Positions 15,311 to 22,708 of a stretch of 31,090 nt of DNA are shown here, in pieces (position 1 is the first letter of the stretch; the number at the start of each line of letters is the position of its first letter). Origin of the DNA: Halovivax sp. (lineage in GTDB: Archaea; Halobacteriota; Halobacteria; Halobacteriales; Natrialbaceae); assembly GCA_007119345.1 (NCBI GenBank), contig SKPV01000192.1, positions 1-31,090 on the forward strand, given 5' to 3'. The translations under genes and the position numbers were made by a program. The notes under the pieces are model-generated. The model was not told the origin of the DNA. It did not search any database and saw only the letters and a list, made by a program, of their open reading frames with translations.

Positions 15311-17479
15311 TCACTCGAGGCCGAAGCGATCGAGCGTCATCACCTTGCTCCAGGCGGCCACGAAGTCACGGACGAATACTTCCTCGCCGTCGGCGGCACC
15401 GTAGGCGTCCGCGAGTGCACGAAGCCGGGCGTTCGAGCCGAAGATGAGGTCGAAGCGGGTCGCTTCCCACTCGACGTCGCCGGTGTCGCGGTCGCGGATT
15501 TCGAAGACGTCTCCGTCCTCCGAGACCGGCTCCCACTCGTAGTTCATATCGAGCAGGTTCACGAAGAAGTCGTTCGTCAGGGTGTCGGGCTCGTCGGTGA
15601 AGGCGGCTCGGTCGGCGTCCCCGTAGGTCGCCCCCAGCGCGCGCACGCCGCCGACCAGCACCGTCATCTCGGGTACTGACAGGGTCAGCAGGTGCGCATG
15701 GTCCACCAGCCGCTCCTCGGGCGAGTCGTACAGATCGTCGTACTCGCCACCGAGATAGTTCCGGAAGCCATCGGCCTTCGGCTCGAGTGCCTCGAAGGAT
15801 TCGACATCGGTTTGCTCCTGTACGGCGTCCGTGCGGCCCGGTTCGAACGGTACCTCCACGTCGTAGCCGGCCTCGCCGGCGGCCTGTTCGACGGCCGCGT
15901 TGCCGCCCAGGACGATCAGGTCGGCGAGCGAGACCCGTACGTCGTCGGAGCGGGAGCCGTTGAACTCGCCCTGAATCTCCTCGTATGTCGAAAGGATCGT
16001 CTCCAGCTCCTCGGGCTCGTTGACCTCCCAGCTTCGCTGTGGCTCGAGGCGGATGCGGGCGCCGTTCGCGCCGCCGCGCTTGTCGCTGTCGCGGTACGTC
16101 GACGCCGACGCCCACGCCGTCTTGGCCAGTTGCGGGACGGAGAGATCCGAATCGAGAATCTCCGCCTCGAGTTCGTCGATCGCCTCCTCGCCGACCAGTT
16201 CGTAGTCGGCGCCGGGGACGGGATCCTGCCAGATCATCGTCTCGTCGGGGACCTCCGGGCCGAGGTACCGTTCGGGTGGACCCATGTCGCGGTGCAGGAG
16301 CTTGAACCACGCCCGCGCGAACGCCTCCTGGAACTCGTCGGGGTTCTCCTGGAAGCGCTCCAGGACCGCCCGGTAGTCGGGGTCGTGCTTGAGCGCGACG
16401 TCCGTCGTGAGCATCATCGGCAGCTGCGTCTCCGACGAGTCCTGGGCGTCCGGTGCGGGCTCGAGGTCCTCCTCGTGTTTCGCTCGCCACTGCCACGCAC
16501 CGCCGGGGCCCTTGTGGGGTTCCCACTCGTGATCGAGCAAGTTGTCGACGTAGCCCGTGTCCCACTGGATCGGCGTGGCGTTCCACGGCCCTTCGATACC
16601 GCTGGTGATGACGTCGAGCCCGCCGATCTTGTCTTCGCTGCCTTCGCGTTGCCAGCCGAGGCCCTGCTGGTCGATGGGAGCCGCCTCGGGCTCGGGACCG
16701 AGGTTCTCGTCGGGGTCGTCGGCGCCGTGGACCTTCCCGAAGGTGTGACCGCCGGCGATGAGCGCGACCGTTTCCTCGTCGGTCATCGCCATGCGTTCGA
16801 ACTCGTTTCGGATGTTCTTCGCGGAACCCTCGAGGTCGGGTTCGCCGTACGGCCCTTCGGGGTTCACGTAGATGAGCCCCATGACGGTGTTCGCGAGCGG
16901 GTCCTTGAGGTTGCCGACCTCCCCCTCGTGGAAGCGCTCGGGCGAGGTCGTCTCCCACTCCGTCTCGGGACCCCACTCGACGGCCTCGTTGGGCGTGTAC
17001 TCGTCCTCGCGGCCGCCGGCGAAGCCGAACGTCTCGAACCCCATCGACTCCAGGGCGACGTTCCCGGCGAGGACCATCAGGTCGGCCCACGAGAGCTGGC
17101 GTCCGTACTTCAGCTTGACTGGCTGGAGCAGGCGGCGGGCCTTGTCGAGGTTTACGTTGTCCGGCCAGCTGCTCTCGGGCGGGAGACGCTGGAGGCCACC
17201 GGACGCGCCAGCGCGGCCGTCGAGCGTACGATAGGTTCCCGCGCTGTGCCACGCCATCCGGATGAAAAGCGGCCCGTAGTGACCGTAATCGGCCGGCCAC
17301 CACTCCTGGGAGGCCGTCATCACCTCCTCGATGTCCGCCTTCACCTCCTCGAGGTCGAGTTTCTGGAACTCCTCCGCGTAGTCGAAGTCCTCGCCGTACG
17401 GACCGGCGTCCACGGCGTTATCGTCGAGGATATCTACTCTCAGCAGGTCCGGCCACCAGTCTCGGTTGGACCATGTCAT
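15311..17479 (-). CDS. katG: catalase-peroxidase KatG
   Basis: The 722-residue protein is a full-length bifunctional haem catalase-peroxidase with N- and C-terminal peroxidase-like halves. The distal site RMAWHSAGTYR gives R74, W77 and H78. LIYVNPEGPYGEPD supplies Y204 and ERMAMTDEE supplies M230, completing the W-Y-M crosslink needed for catalase activity. The proximal haem ligand is H245 in GGHTFGKVHG. It removes hydrogen peroxide in the cytoplasm. The start at 17479 is supported by a TATA-like box 29 nt upstream, and a perfect 15-bp palindrome lies just upstream of that box, suggesting regulation. The gene is flanked by two remnant-like segments. Confidence 0.97.
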   Translation of the reverse strand: MTWSNRDWWPDLLRVDILDDNAVDAGPYGEDFDYAEEFQKLDLEEVKADIEEVMTASQEWWPADYGHYGPLFIRMAWHSAGTYRTLDGRAGASGGLQRLPPESSWPDNVNLDKARRLLQPVKLKYGRQLSWADLMVLAGNVALESMGFETFGFAGGREDEYTPNEAVEWGPETEWETTSPERFHEGEVGNLKDPLANTVMGLIYVNPEGPYGEPDLEGSAKNIRNEFERMAMTDEETVALIAGGHTFGKVHGADDPDENLGPEPEAAPIDQQGLGWQREGSEDKIGGLDVITSGIEGPWNATPIQWDTGYVDNLLDHEWEPHKGPGGAWQWRAKHEEDLEPAPDAQDSSETQLPMMLTTDVALKHDPDYRAVLERFQENPDEFQEAFARAWFKLLHRDMGPPERYLGPEVPDETMIWQDPVPGADYELVGEEAIDELEAEILDSDLSVPQLAKTAWASASTYRDSDKRGGANGARIRLEPQRSWEVNEPEELETILSTYEEIQGEFNGSRSDDVRVSLADLIVLGGNAAVEQAAGEAGYDVEVPFEPGRTDAVQEQTDVESFEALEPKADGFRNYLGGEYDDLYDSPEERLVDHAHLLTLSVPEMTVLVGGVRALGATYGDADRAAFTDEPDTLTNDFFVNLLDMNYEWEPVSEDGDVFEIRDRDTGDVEWEATRFDLIFGSNARLRALADAYGAADGEEVFVRDFVAAWSKVMTLDRFGLE

Positions 17480-17505
17480 GGAGTAACAGGAACGAATCTA
17501 CCCCC

Positions 17506-17511
17506 TTAATA
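17506..17511 (-). promoter_or_regulatory. TATA box of katG
   Basis: The minus strand reads TATTAA, centred about 29 nt upstream of the katG ATG at 17479. It fits a leaderless transcript. It is followed upstream by the palindrome at 17525-17539. Confidence 0.6.
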
Positions 17512-17524
17512 CTGTCTCCCATAT

Positions 17525-17539
17525 GACATTCTGAATGTC
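17525..17539. promoter_or_regulatory. 15-bp palindrome upstream of the katG promoter (candidate operator)
   Basis: GACATTC-T-GAATGTC is a perfect 7-1-7 inverted repeat. It lies 13 bp upstream of the katG TATA box, next to the BRE, in a position suited to a dimeric regulator. It is locally AT-rich in a GC-rich region. The regulator is not identifiable from the window, and the motif does not match a family I can name with confidence. Confidence 0.5.
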
Positions 17540-17572
17540 TTCGTTACAGTTCAACGTCGCTCGAATCGACGG

Positions 17573-17790
17573 TCAACTCGAGGCCGAATCACGAATGCCA
17601 ACGGACGCTCGAGGACCGGAGAGGAGTCTGAACGAGTACTTCGCCCGCCCGCTCCCGTTGGTCCGAGACTCGCCGACAGCCGCGAGGCGGGCGTCCTCGG
17701 GAATCCTGAGTTCGACCTCCCAGGTCGTCGGGTCGGGCACACGTATCGGGTGGTGACGGGCGACCGAAAACGTACCGCAGGGACGGGACT
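17573..17790 (-). pseudogene. remnant-like reading frame upstream of katG, unrecognised family
   Basis: On the minus strand a frame with coding-like codon choice reads HHPIRVPDPTTWEVELRIP and then EDARLAAVGESRTNGSG, ending at a TGA at 17573-17575. Before it, a second frame (FDDSPVPAVRFRSPVTTRYV) also looks protein-like, so a frameshift near 17760 is possible. No start codon or promoter is evident. It occupies most of the 376-nt gap between the katG start and the ATP-grasp gene. I do not recognise a family, and chance cannot be ruled out. Confidence 0.3.
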
Positions 17791-17855
17791 GTCGTCGAAG
17801 TGGGGACGGCGGCGGAAATTTGTCAACACGACTCGATCGACGCCGTTGATCCCGC

Positions 17856-19151
17856 TCAACAGGAACAGTAGTACTCCCGCCGGCTGAATTCCGTTTCGAG
17901 CTGCTGGAGCGTCGGCTCGGGATCCGAGGGTCGATAGACGCCCGTCGTCAGGCCGGGCGTCGACTCGAACTCGCCGGTGAGCAGCGCCTCCCACTCCGCA
18001 TCGGAGAGGACGTCGACCCCTCCCTCGCTCCCGGCGAGGCCCGCCAGGTAGTCCCGGAGGTAGAGCCAGCGGACGTCCTCGCGGAGCTCGCCCGCGTCGT
18101 ACTCGATCCCGACGGCGTCGGCGTAGGCGGCGTACGGCAGGTTCGCGCCGGCTTCGACGGGCATGCCGATCCACTTCCACGGTCGCGTGTTGACGTCCAG
18201 GAGAACGTACTCCCCGCGGTCGGTGTCGTAGACGAACTCGGCCTCGCTGATGCCGTGGTAGCCCGCCGCCTCGAGGAGGCCGAACGCGCGCTCCTCGAGT
18301 TCGGGGTCCGCGACGCGGTCGACGACGCAGGAGGTGCCGTATCCCCGCGGGTAGCGGACGCGCGCGTTACCGACGACGCCCAGGCGCTCGCCGTCCGGGG
18401 AGACGTAGGAGGCGACGGAGCGATCTTCGCCGACCGCGACGGGCACTTTCTCCTGGGCCATGACGCGGACCCCCGCGTCGCCAGCCCGGTCGAGCAGCTC
18501 GTGGTACTCCTCGCTGTCTGCGACCTCGACGACGTTGGTGCCCAGCAGCTCCTCGAACTCGCGCTTTCTGGCGGGCTTGACGACGAGGGGGAAGCCGAGT
18601 TCGGCGGCGGCCTCGTCGGGATCGAGGGCCGGAATCGGGTCGACACCAGCGGCCGCGGCGCCCTGCCCGGCGTCGTCGCCGAAGCCCGAGAGCCGATAGG
18701 TCTCCGGGTACGGCACGCCCAGGTCGTCGGCGAGCGCGTACAGCGACTCCTTGTCGAGGACGGCGTCGATCACCGCCTGGTCCGCGAAGGGGCGGCGGAC
18801 GCCCGCGGGCTCGGTCCCGGCGATCGCGTGGACCCACTCGTCCATGCAGCCGAAGATGACTGGCTCGTGATCGAGCGTCTCGGCCACTCGCTCGACGTCG
18901 CGCCGGAAACCGTCGGCGTCGTCGAGCGGGAAGGTGACCTCGCCCGCGGCGACGACGTCGCTCGAGCGCGGGGCGACGCCGTCCCCCGAGCGGTCGAGCG
19001 CGATCGCGGGGATATCGCGGGCGGCGAGCGCCCGGGCGACGCCGAGGCCCGTGATGTGGGCGTTGCAGACGATCGCCGGCGGGCGGTCGAACGACCGATC
19101 GGCGAGGGTCGCGCAGGTCTCCTCCAGGGAGGCGAAGGCGGTCATCGCCAT
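17856..19151 (-). CDS. ATP-grasp carboxylate-amine ligase family protein
   Basis: The 431-residue protein has a Rossmann-like N-terminal domain (PAIVCNAHITGLGVARALA) followed by an ATP-grasp fold. FPLVVKPARKREFEE (187-201) carries the nucleotide-binding lysine, AQEKVPV (232-238) is the hinge strand, and EAEFVYDTDRGEYVLLDVN (303-321) ends in the metal-binding DVN, followed by TRPWKW. Such enzymes join a carboxylate to an amine or related nucleophile using ATP through an acyl phosphate; the substrates are unknown. It ends in an unusual YYCSC tail. A TAAG-containing element at about 19172-19176 lies 23 nt upstream of the ATG at 19151 and 29 nt upstream of the ATG at 19145, so the second may be the true start. 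Confidence 0.85.
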   Translation of the reverse strand: MAMTAFASLEETCATLADRSFDRPPAIVCNAHITGLGVARALAARDIPAIALDRSGDGVAPRSSDVVAAGEVTFPLDDADGFRRDVERVAETLDHEPVIFGCMDEWVHAIAGTEPAGVRRPFADQAVIDAVLDKESLYALADDLGVPYPETYRLSGFGDDAGQGAAAAGVDPIPALDPDEAAAELGFPLVVKPARKREFEELLGTNVVEVADSEEYHELLDRAGDAGVRVMAQEKVPVAVGEDRSVASYVSPDGERLGVVGNARVRYPRGYGTSCVVDRVADPELEERAFGLLEAAGYHGISEAEFVYDTDRGEYVLLDVNTRPWKWIGMPVEAGANLPYAAYADAVGIEYDAGELREDVRWLYLRDYLAGLAGSEGGVDVLSDAEWEALLTGEFESTPGLTTGVYRPSDPEPTLQQLETEFSRREYYCSC

Positions 19152-19249
19152 CGTCTCGACGCCGCGCCGGGCTAAGCGCTACGGTTGCGGCACGGGTCAG
19201 GGGGTATCAGCGACGGCGTCGGGATCCGGCCGAGCGCGCCGAGACGCCC

Positions 19250-19804
19250 TCAGTACGATCGGCACTCCCCCCACAACACCGGCGCCTCCGCCTCGTCGCC
19301 GTCGTCGGCTCGCCGGACGGCGCGCCGGAGGTCGCGGGGCCGGTAGTCATCCTCGGCGACGAGCCGCTCGGCCAGCGCGGGGGTGACGGCGATCCGCATG
19401 CAATTGCGCGAGACGAGCAGGCCGCTCGGCCCGAACCGGAATCGGACGTCGTAGTGGCGGACCGAGCGCTCGGAGAGCTCGGGGTGGATCGCCCGCAGGA
19501 CGCTCGCCACGAACTCGAACGCCAGTTCCTCGCTCGGCGGTTCGGTCGAGCCGAGTTCGACCTCGACGATCGGGACGACGACGGGGGCGCCGTCGTCCGT
19601 CCGCCCCACCGTCGCCAGCTCGCTGACTCGGGGCGGACGCTCGAGGTGGGTTCGCTCCACCGTGTGGGTTTCGGCGAGCCGGTCGTTCAAGCGGCCGGTC
19701 GGTGCGCCACGCCGACGCCGGTTTCGTCGGAGAATCCGAACCAACAGCACCGTCGCGAGCGCCGCCAGGGCGAACGAGCCGACGATCAGCGCCTCCTCGA
19801 CCAT
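19250..19804 (-). CDS. membrane-anchored hypothetical protein
   Basis: The 184-residue protein opens with one hydrophobic helix (ALIVGSFALAALATVLLVRIL, residues 5-25) followed by an arginine-rich stop-transfer segment (RRNRRRRG). The rest is a soluble, mixed alpha/beta domain in the cytoplasm with VPIVEVELGSTEPPSEELAF and a run containing HYDVRFRFGPSGLLVSRNC. I do not recognise a family; it looks like a conserved haloarchaeal protein and not a false frame, because codon use is coding-like throughout. The ATG at 19804 is chosen because the helix begins directly after it; the longer frame upstream is a low-quality, arginine-rich extension. It is divergent from aIF5A. Confidence 0.65.
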   Translation of the reverse strand: MVEEALIVGSFALAALATVLLVRILRRNRRRRGAPTGRLNDRLAETHTVERTHLERPPRVSELATVGRTDDGAPVVVPIVEVELGSTEPPSEELAFEFVASVLRAIHPELSERSVRHYDVRFRFGPSGLLVSRNCMRIAVTPALAERLVAEDDYRPRDLRRAVRRADDGDEAEAPVLWGECRSY

Positions 19805-19987
19805 CGACCGAGCATCGAACGGTGCACGAAAAACGGTTTCGGGTCGGCTCTCGAAGCGGCCGTTCGTCGCCGAGCGCTCATCGAGCGGTTCCCGAGCGAT
19901 CATCGAGCGGAACGCGGATCGATCGCGCCGGGACGGGAGTCGCGTTCGTGAACCGGCGATGACGACGTCGGCCGGCGCCGGGCGGTG

Positions 19988-20045
19988 GCGCGGACGGCGC
20001 CGAGACGGTAGCGCGGACGGCGCCGAGACGGCCGCGCGGACGGCG
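19988..20045. repeat. tandem repeat, 2.5 units of 23 nt
   Basis: Two units of GCGCGGACGGCGCCGAGACG plus three bases differ only in the last two bases, and a third partial unit follows. The array lies in the 334-nt region between the divergent membrane-anchored protein and aIF5A, about 95 nt upstream of the aIF5A start. The rest of that region holds the aIF5A promoter and nothing else I can support. Confidence 0.7.
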
Positions 20046-20108
20046 AGTCGACCCCTCGAACGCGCCGGATTTCGGATCGCCGGGAGCCCGTCGCGCGGTT
20101 TCAAACCG

Positions 20109-20114
20109 TTTATA
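20109..20114 (+). promoter_or_regulatory. TATA box of the aIF5A-agmatinase operon
   Basis: TTTATA is centred 27-28 nt upstream of the aIF5A ATG at 20139, a textbook haloarchaeal leaderless arrangement. It fixes the aIF5A start even though the frame stays open far upstream. Confidence 0.75.
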
Positions 20115-20138
20115 CCCCTCGGTTGTTTATCCGGCCCT

Positions 20139-20513
20139 ATGGCGACCCAACAGAAGGAAGTTCGCGACCTCCAGGAAGGCGGCTACGTCATGATCGACGA
20201 GGCGGCGTGTAAGATCAACGCGTACTCGACGGCCAAACCCGGTAAACACGGTAGCGCCAAGGCCCGGATCGAGGCTCGCGGCGTCTTCGACGACAAGAAG
20301 CGCTCGCTCTCCCAGCCCGTCGACGCGAAGATCCGCGTCCCGATCATCGAGCGCAAGCAGGGACAGGTCGTCTCGACCGACGGCGACGACATGCAGGTGA
20401 TGGACCTCGAAACCTACGAGACGTTCACGATGCGGATCCCCGACGACGTCGACGCCTCGCCCGAGGACGAGATCGAGTTCCTCGAGATGGAAGGCCAGCG
20501 CAAGATCGTCTGA
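20139..20513 (+). CDS. eif5A: translation initiation factor aIF5A
   Basis: The 124-residue protein has the two-domain aIF5A architecture. The hypusination loop STAKPGKHGSAKAR (30-43) places the modified lysine at K36. An OB-fold C-terminal domain (about 70-124) follows, with VMDLETYETFTM. The protein binds the ribosome and relieves stalling at difficult peptide bonds once lysine is converted to hypusine. It starts at the ATG fixed by the TATA box at 20109-20114. Its stop overlaps the agmatinase ATG by one base (TGATG), so the two are translationally coupled. In Haloferax volcanii the hypusine on aIF5A is proposed to come from agmatine, which makes the partner meaningful. Confidence 0.97.
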   Translation: MATQQKEVRDLQEGGYVMIDEAACKINAYSTAKPGKHGSAKARIEARGVFDDKKRSLSQPVDAKIRVPIIERKQGQVVSTDGDDMQVMDLETYETFTMRIPDDVDASPEDEIEFLEMEGQRKIV

Positions 20514-21382
20514 TGTTCCCCGGGGCGAGCGACGGGCGCGAGGACCACACCGACGCGGGAGGCCCGGCGGCCGACCGCGACGGCGCGAACTTCGTGATCG
20601 TCGGCGCGCCCCTGGACGCGTCGACGACCTTTCAGCCGGGCGCTCGCTTCGGGCCCCGGCGCGTCCGACACTTCTCCGAGACGTTCGACGACTACGACCA
20701 CCGGACGGGCCAGCACTTCACCGAGCTCGCGGTTCGAGACGCGGGCGACGTCCGCGCCTGGGACGACGTCGCGGAGTACTTGGAGTACCTCGAGGGGACC
20801 CTTCGCGACGTCGTCTGGGACGGCGCCGTCCCCTTGACGATCGGCGGCGAGCACACGGTCTCCCTCGCGGGCGTCCGAGCCGTCGAGCCCGACGTGTTCG
20901 TCTGTCTCGACGCGCACCTCGATCTGCGCGACGCCTACGACGACAATCCGCTGAACCACGCCTGCGCCACCCGGCGCATCCTCGAAACGGACGGCGTCGA
21001 CGAAGCGATCGTCCTCGGCGCCAGAACGGGCAGCGAGGCGGAGTGGGAGCGCGCCGCCGCGGACGACGTGACGGTCGTCCCGCCCGAGGAGGTCGGCGAC
21101 TGGCTCGCCGAGACCGACCCCGAGACGCTACTGGGCGACCGCGAGGTCTACCTGAGCGTCGATATCGACGGCGCCGACCCGGCGTACGCGCCGGGGACGG
21201 GAACGATGGAACCGTTCGGCCTGGAGCCGCGCGAGATGCGCGACGCCGTTCGCGCCGTCGCCCCGCACGCGACCGGGTTCGACGTCGTCGAGGTGAACGA
21301 CCGCGACGACGGGCAGGCCGCGGCGCTGGCTGGGAAACTGCTGAAGGAGTTCGTCTTCGAGCGCGCGGCGACCGACGTCTGA
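20513..21382 (+). CDS. speB: agmatinase / ureohydrolase family protein
   Basis: The 289-residue protein has the binuclear-manganese ureohydrolase site: GGEHTV with H114, LDAHLDLRD giving D133, H135 and D137, LNHA with H149, and SVDIDGADPAYAPGTG giving D217 and D219. Agmatinases convert agmatine to putrescine and urea. The neighbouring aIF5A matters: in haloarchaea, deoxyhypusine is proposed to form by transfer from agmatine, with an agmatinase-like enzyme then removing the urea group from the protein-bound intermediate. This gene could therefore act on free agmatine, on modified aIF5A, or on both. It begins at the ATG overlapping the aIF5A stop. The frame remains open for 80 codons after its TGA (see findings). 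Confidence 0.92.
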   Translation: MFPGASDGREDHTDAGGPAADRDGANFVIVGAPLDASTTFQPGARFGPRRVRHFSETFDDYDHRTGQHFTELAVRDAGDVRAWDDVAEYLEYLEGTLRDVVWDGAVPLTIGGEHTVSLAGVRAVEPDVFVCLDAHLDLRDAYDDNPLNHACATRRILETDGVDEAIVLGARTGSEAEWERAAADDVTVVPPEEVGDWLAETDPETLLGDREVYLSVDIDGADPAYAPGTGTMEPFGLEPREMRDAVRAVAPHATGFDVVEVNDRDDGQAAALAGKLLKEFVFERAATDV

Positions 21383-21389
21383 CCGTCGT

Positions 21390-21536
21390 CGACGATCGCT
21401 GGCGGTGACGCGACGATCGCTGGCGGTGACGCGACGGTCGATGACGGCGACGCGACGGTCGATGACGGCGACGTGACGGTCGATGACGGCGACGCGACGG
21501 TCGGTGGAGGCGACGCGATGGTCGATGGCGATGGCA
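21390..21536. repeat. tandem repeat, seven units of 21 nt
   Basis: Units follow CGACGGTCGATGACGGCGAC plus G. The first two are CGACGATCGCTGGCGGTGAC plus G, and the last is more diverged. Because 21 is a multiple of three, one frame encodes a periodic GDATVDD heptad. That frame is the agmatinase frame continued past its TGA. The array starts eight bases after the agmatinase stop. Confidence 0.85.
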
Positions 21537-21621
21537 CGACGGTCCCCGACGGATCGCGACCCGACGTCGACCCCGGCGACGGACCCCCAAGTCGCTTTTC
21601 CGTGGCCCCCGTAGGACCGCC

Positions 21622-22623
21622 GTGACTCCACGCTCGTCGATCATCGACCGCGGTACCGAACCGAGCGGTACGAACGGGGGAACCGGCCGGGGCGACGGCG
21701 CCACGAGCCGCTCCGGGCTCGTCAGGGCGGTACTCCTCGGCCTCCTCGCTGGCGCCGTCGTCTACGCTCTCAGCGATCGATTCAGGCGCGTCCTCCGGCG
21801 AGCCGTCGCCGAGATCGGACCGATTCCCTCACAGCCGATCGAGACGCTTCGCAACCGGATCGACGACGTCCTCGACGAGGCGAGTCCGATCCCGATCGGG
21901 ACGCCGGGCGACGACGCCCTCGACGCCGCGCTGGCGCGAGCACCGGACTCCGTACCGGACGAACTCGACGTCCCGGACGCGCCGGAATCGGTCCGGGACG
22001 AGGTCGGTCCGGATTCGATCCGTTCCGACGACGACGGAAACGGGACCGACGGCGCAGACGATCGCGACGGCAACGAGCCGAGAGGGTCAGCGTCGGTCGA
22101 TAGCGTCGGAGTGGACGAGCGATCGCCCGATGAACTCGACCGACTCGCGACCGACGAACCGCAGGCCGATCCCGCGGAACCCGGCGAACTGAGCGTCGAC
22201 GAGGACATCGTCGACGACGTGATCGGCGAGGACGAGCGCGGGGGCGCACACGACGAGGACGAGCGCGGGGACGCGGACGACGAGGACGAGCGCGGGGACG
22301 CGGACGACGAGGACGAGCGCGGGGGCGCACACGACGAGGACGAGCGCGGGGGCGCACACGACGAGGACGAGCGCGGGGGCGCACACGACGAGGACGAGCG
22401 CGGGGGCGCGGACGACGAGGACGAGCGCGGGGGCGCGGACGACGAGGACGAGCGCGGGGACGCGGACGACGAGGACGAGCGCGGGGACGCGGACGACGAG
22501 GACGGGAACGAGACGGCGGGCGACGAGAACGGAAACCAGGAGGCGGACGACGAAGACGAACACGAGAAGGCGAGCGACGGGAACGGTAACGAGGAAGCGA
22601 ACGACGAACCGGAAACGAGATAA
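21622..22623 (+). CDS. repeat-rich acidic membrane-anchored protein
   Basis: The 333-residue protein starts at a GTG and has one hydrophobic helix near residues 34-52 (LVRAVLLGLLAGAVVYALS) followed by basic residues. It then has a long, almost wholly acidic and probably disordered region. Residues 202-291 are ten tandem copies of a nine-residue unit, DEDERGGAH or DEDERGDAD (27 nt each), and the tail continues with related D/E/N-rich sequence. I recognise no functional family. The disordered acidic domain would lie on one face of the membrane, and the basic residues after the helix suggest the cytoplasm. The GTG at 21622 overlaps a TGA of the preceding open frame (GTGA). Other starts cannot be excluded. 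Confidence 0.65.
   Translation: MTPRSSIIDRGTEPSGTNGGTGRGDGATSRSGLVRAVLLGLLAGAVVYALSDRFRRVLRRAVAEIGPIPSQPIETLRNRIDDVLDEASPIPIGTPGDDALDAALARAPDSVPDELDVPDAPESVRDEVGPDSIRSDDDGNGTDGADDRDGNEPRGSASVDSVGVDERSPDELDRLATDEPQADPAEPGELSVDEDIVDDVIGEDERGGAHDEDERGDADDEDERGDADDEDERGGAHDEDERGGAHDEDERGGAHDEDERGGADDEDERGGADDEDERGDADDEDERGDADDEDGNETAGDENGNQEADDEDEHEKASDGNGNEEANDEPETR
22225..22494 (+). repeat. in-frame tandem repeat, ten units of 27 nt
   Basis: Ten contiguous 27-nt units each encode DEDERGGAH, DEDERGGAD or DEDERGDAD (the first unit begins with G in place of D). Variation is restricted to two sites: GGGGGC versus GGGGAC, and CACAC versus CGGAC at the end. Runs of identical units alternate, which indicates recent slippage or unequal exchange. 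The unit keeps the reading frame. Confidence 0.95.
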
Positions 22624-22708
22624 CCTGCCACCAGATCGCGGCTTCCCCACCGAGGCGACGACCAAAAACGAACCGCGGGCGGCATCGGATCGGACCGGCC
22701 GAAATCGA

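Noticed and set aside
15692..17509. Long plus-strand frame opposite katG
   Set aside because: Antisense shadow of katG; no family motifs, no promoter, and katG is beyond doubt.
19662..20138. N-terminal extension of aIF5A in an open frame
   Set aside because: The family starts at MATQQKEVRDL and the TATA box at 20109 would lie inside the extension; the upstream part is arginine-rich noise.
22087..22665. Hydrophobic repetitive frame (VLVVRVPAL units) on the minus strand opposite the acidic protein
   Set aside because: It is the exact complement of the DEDERG repeats. Periodicity passes to all frames when the unit is 27 nt, and the acidic plus-strand protein has a membrane helix and better codon choice.
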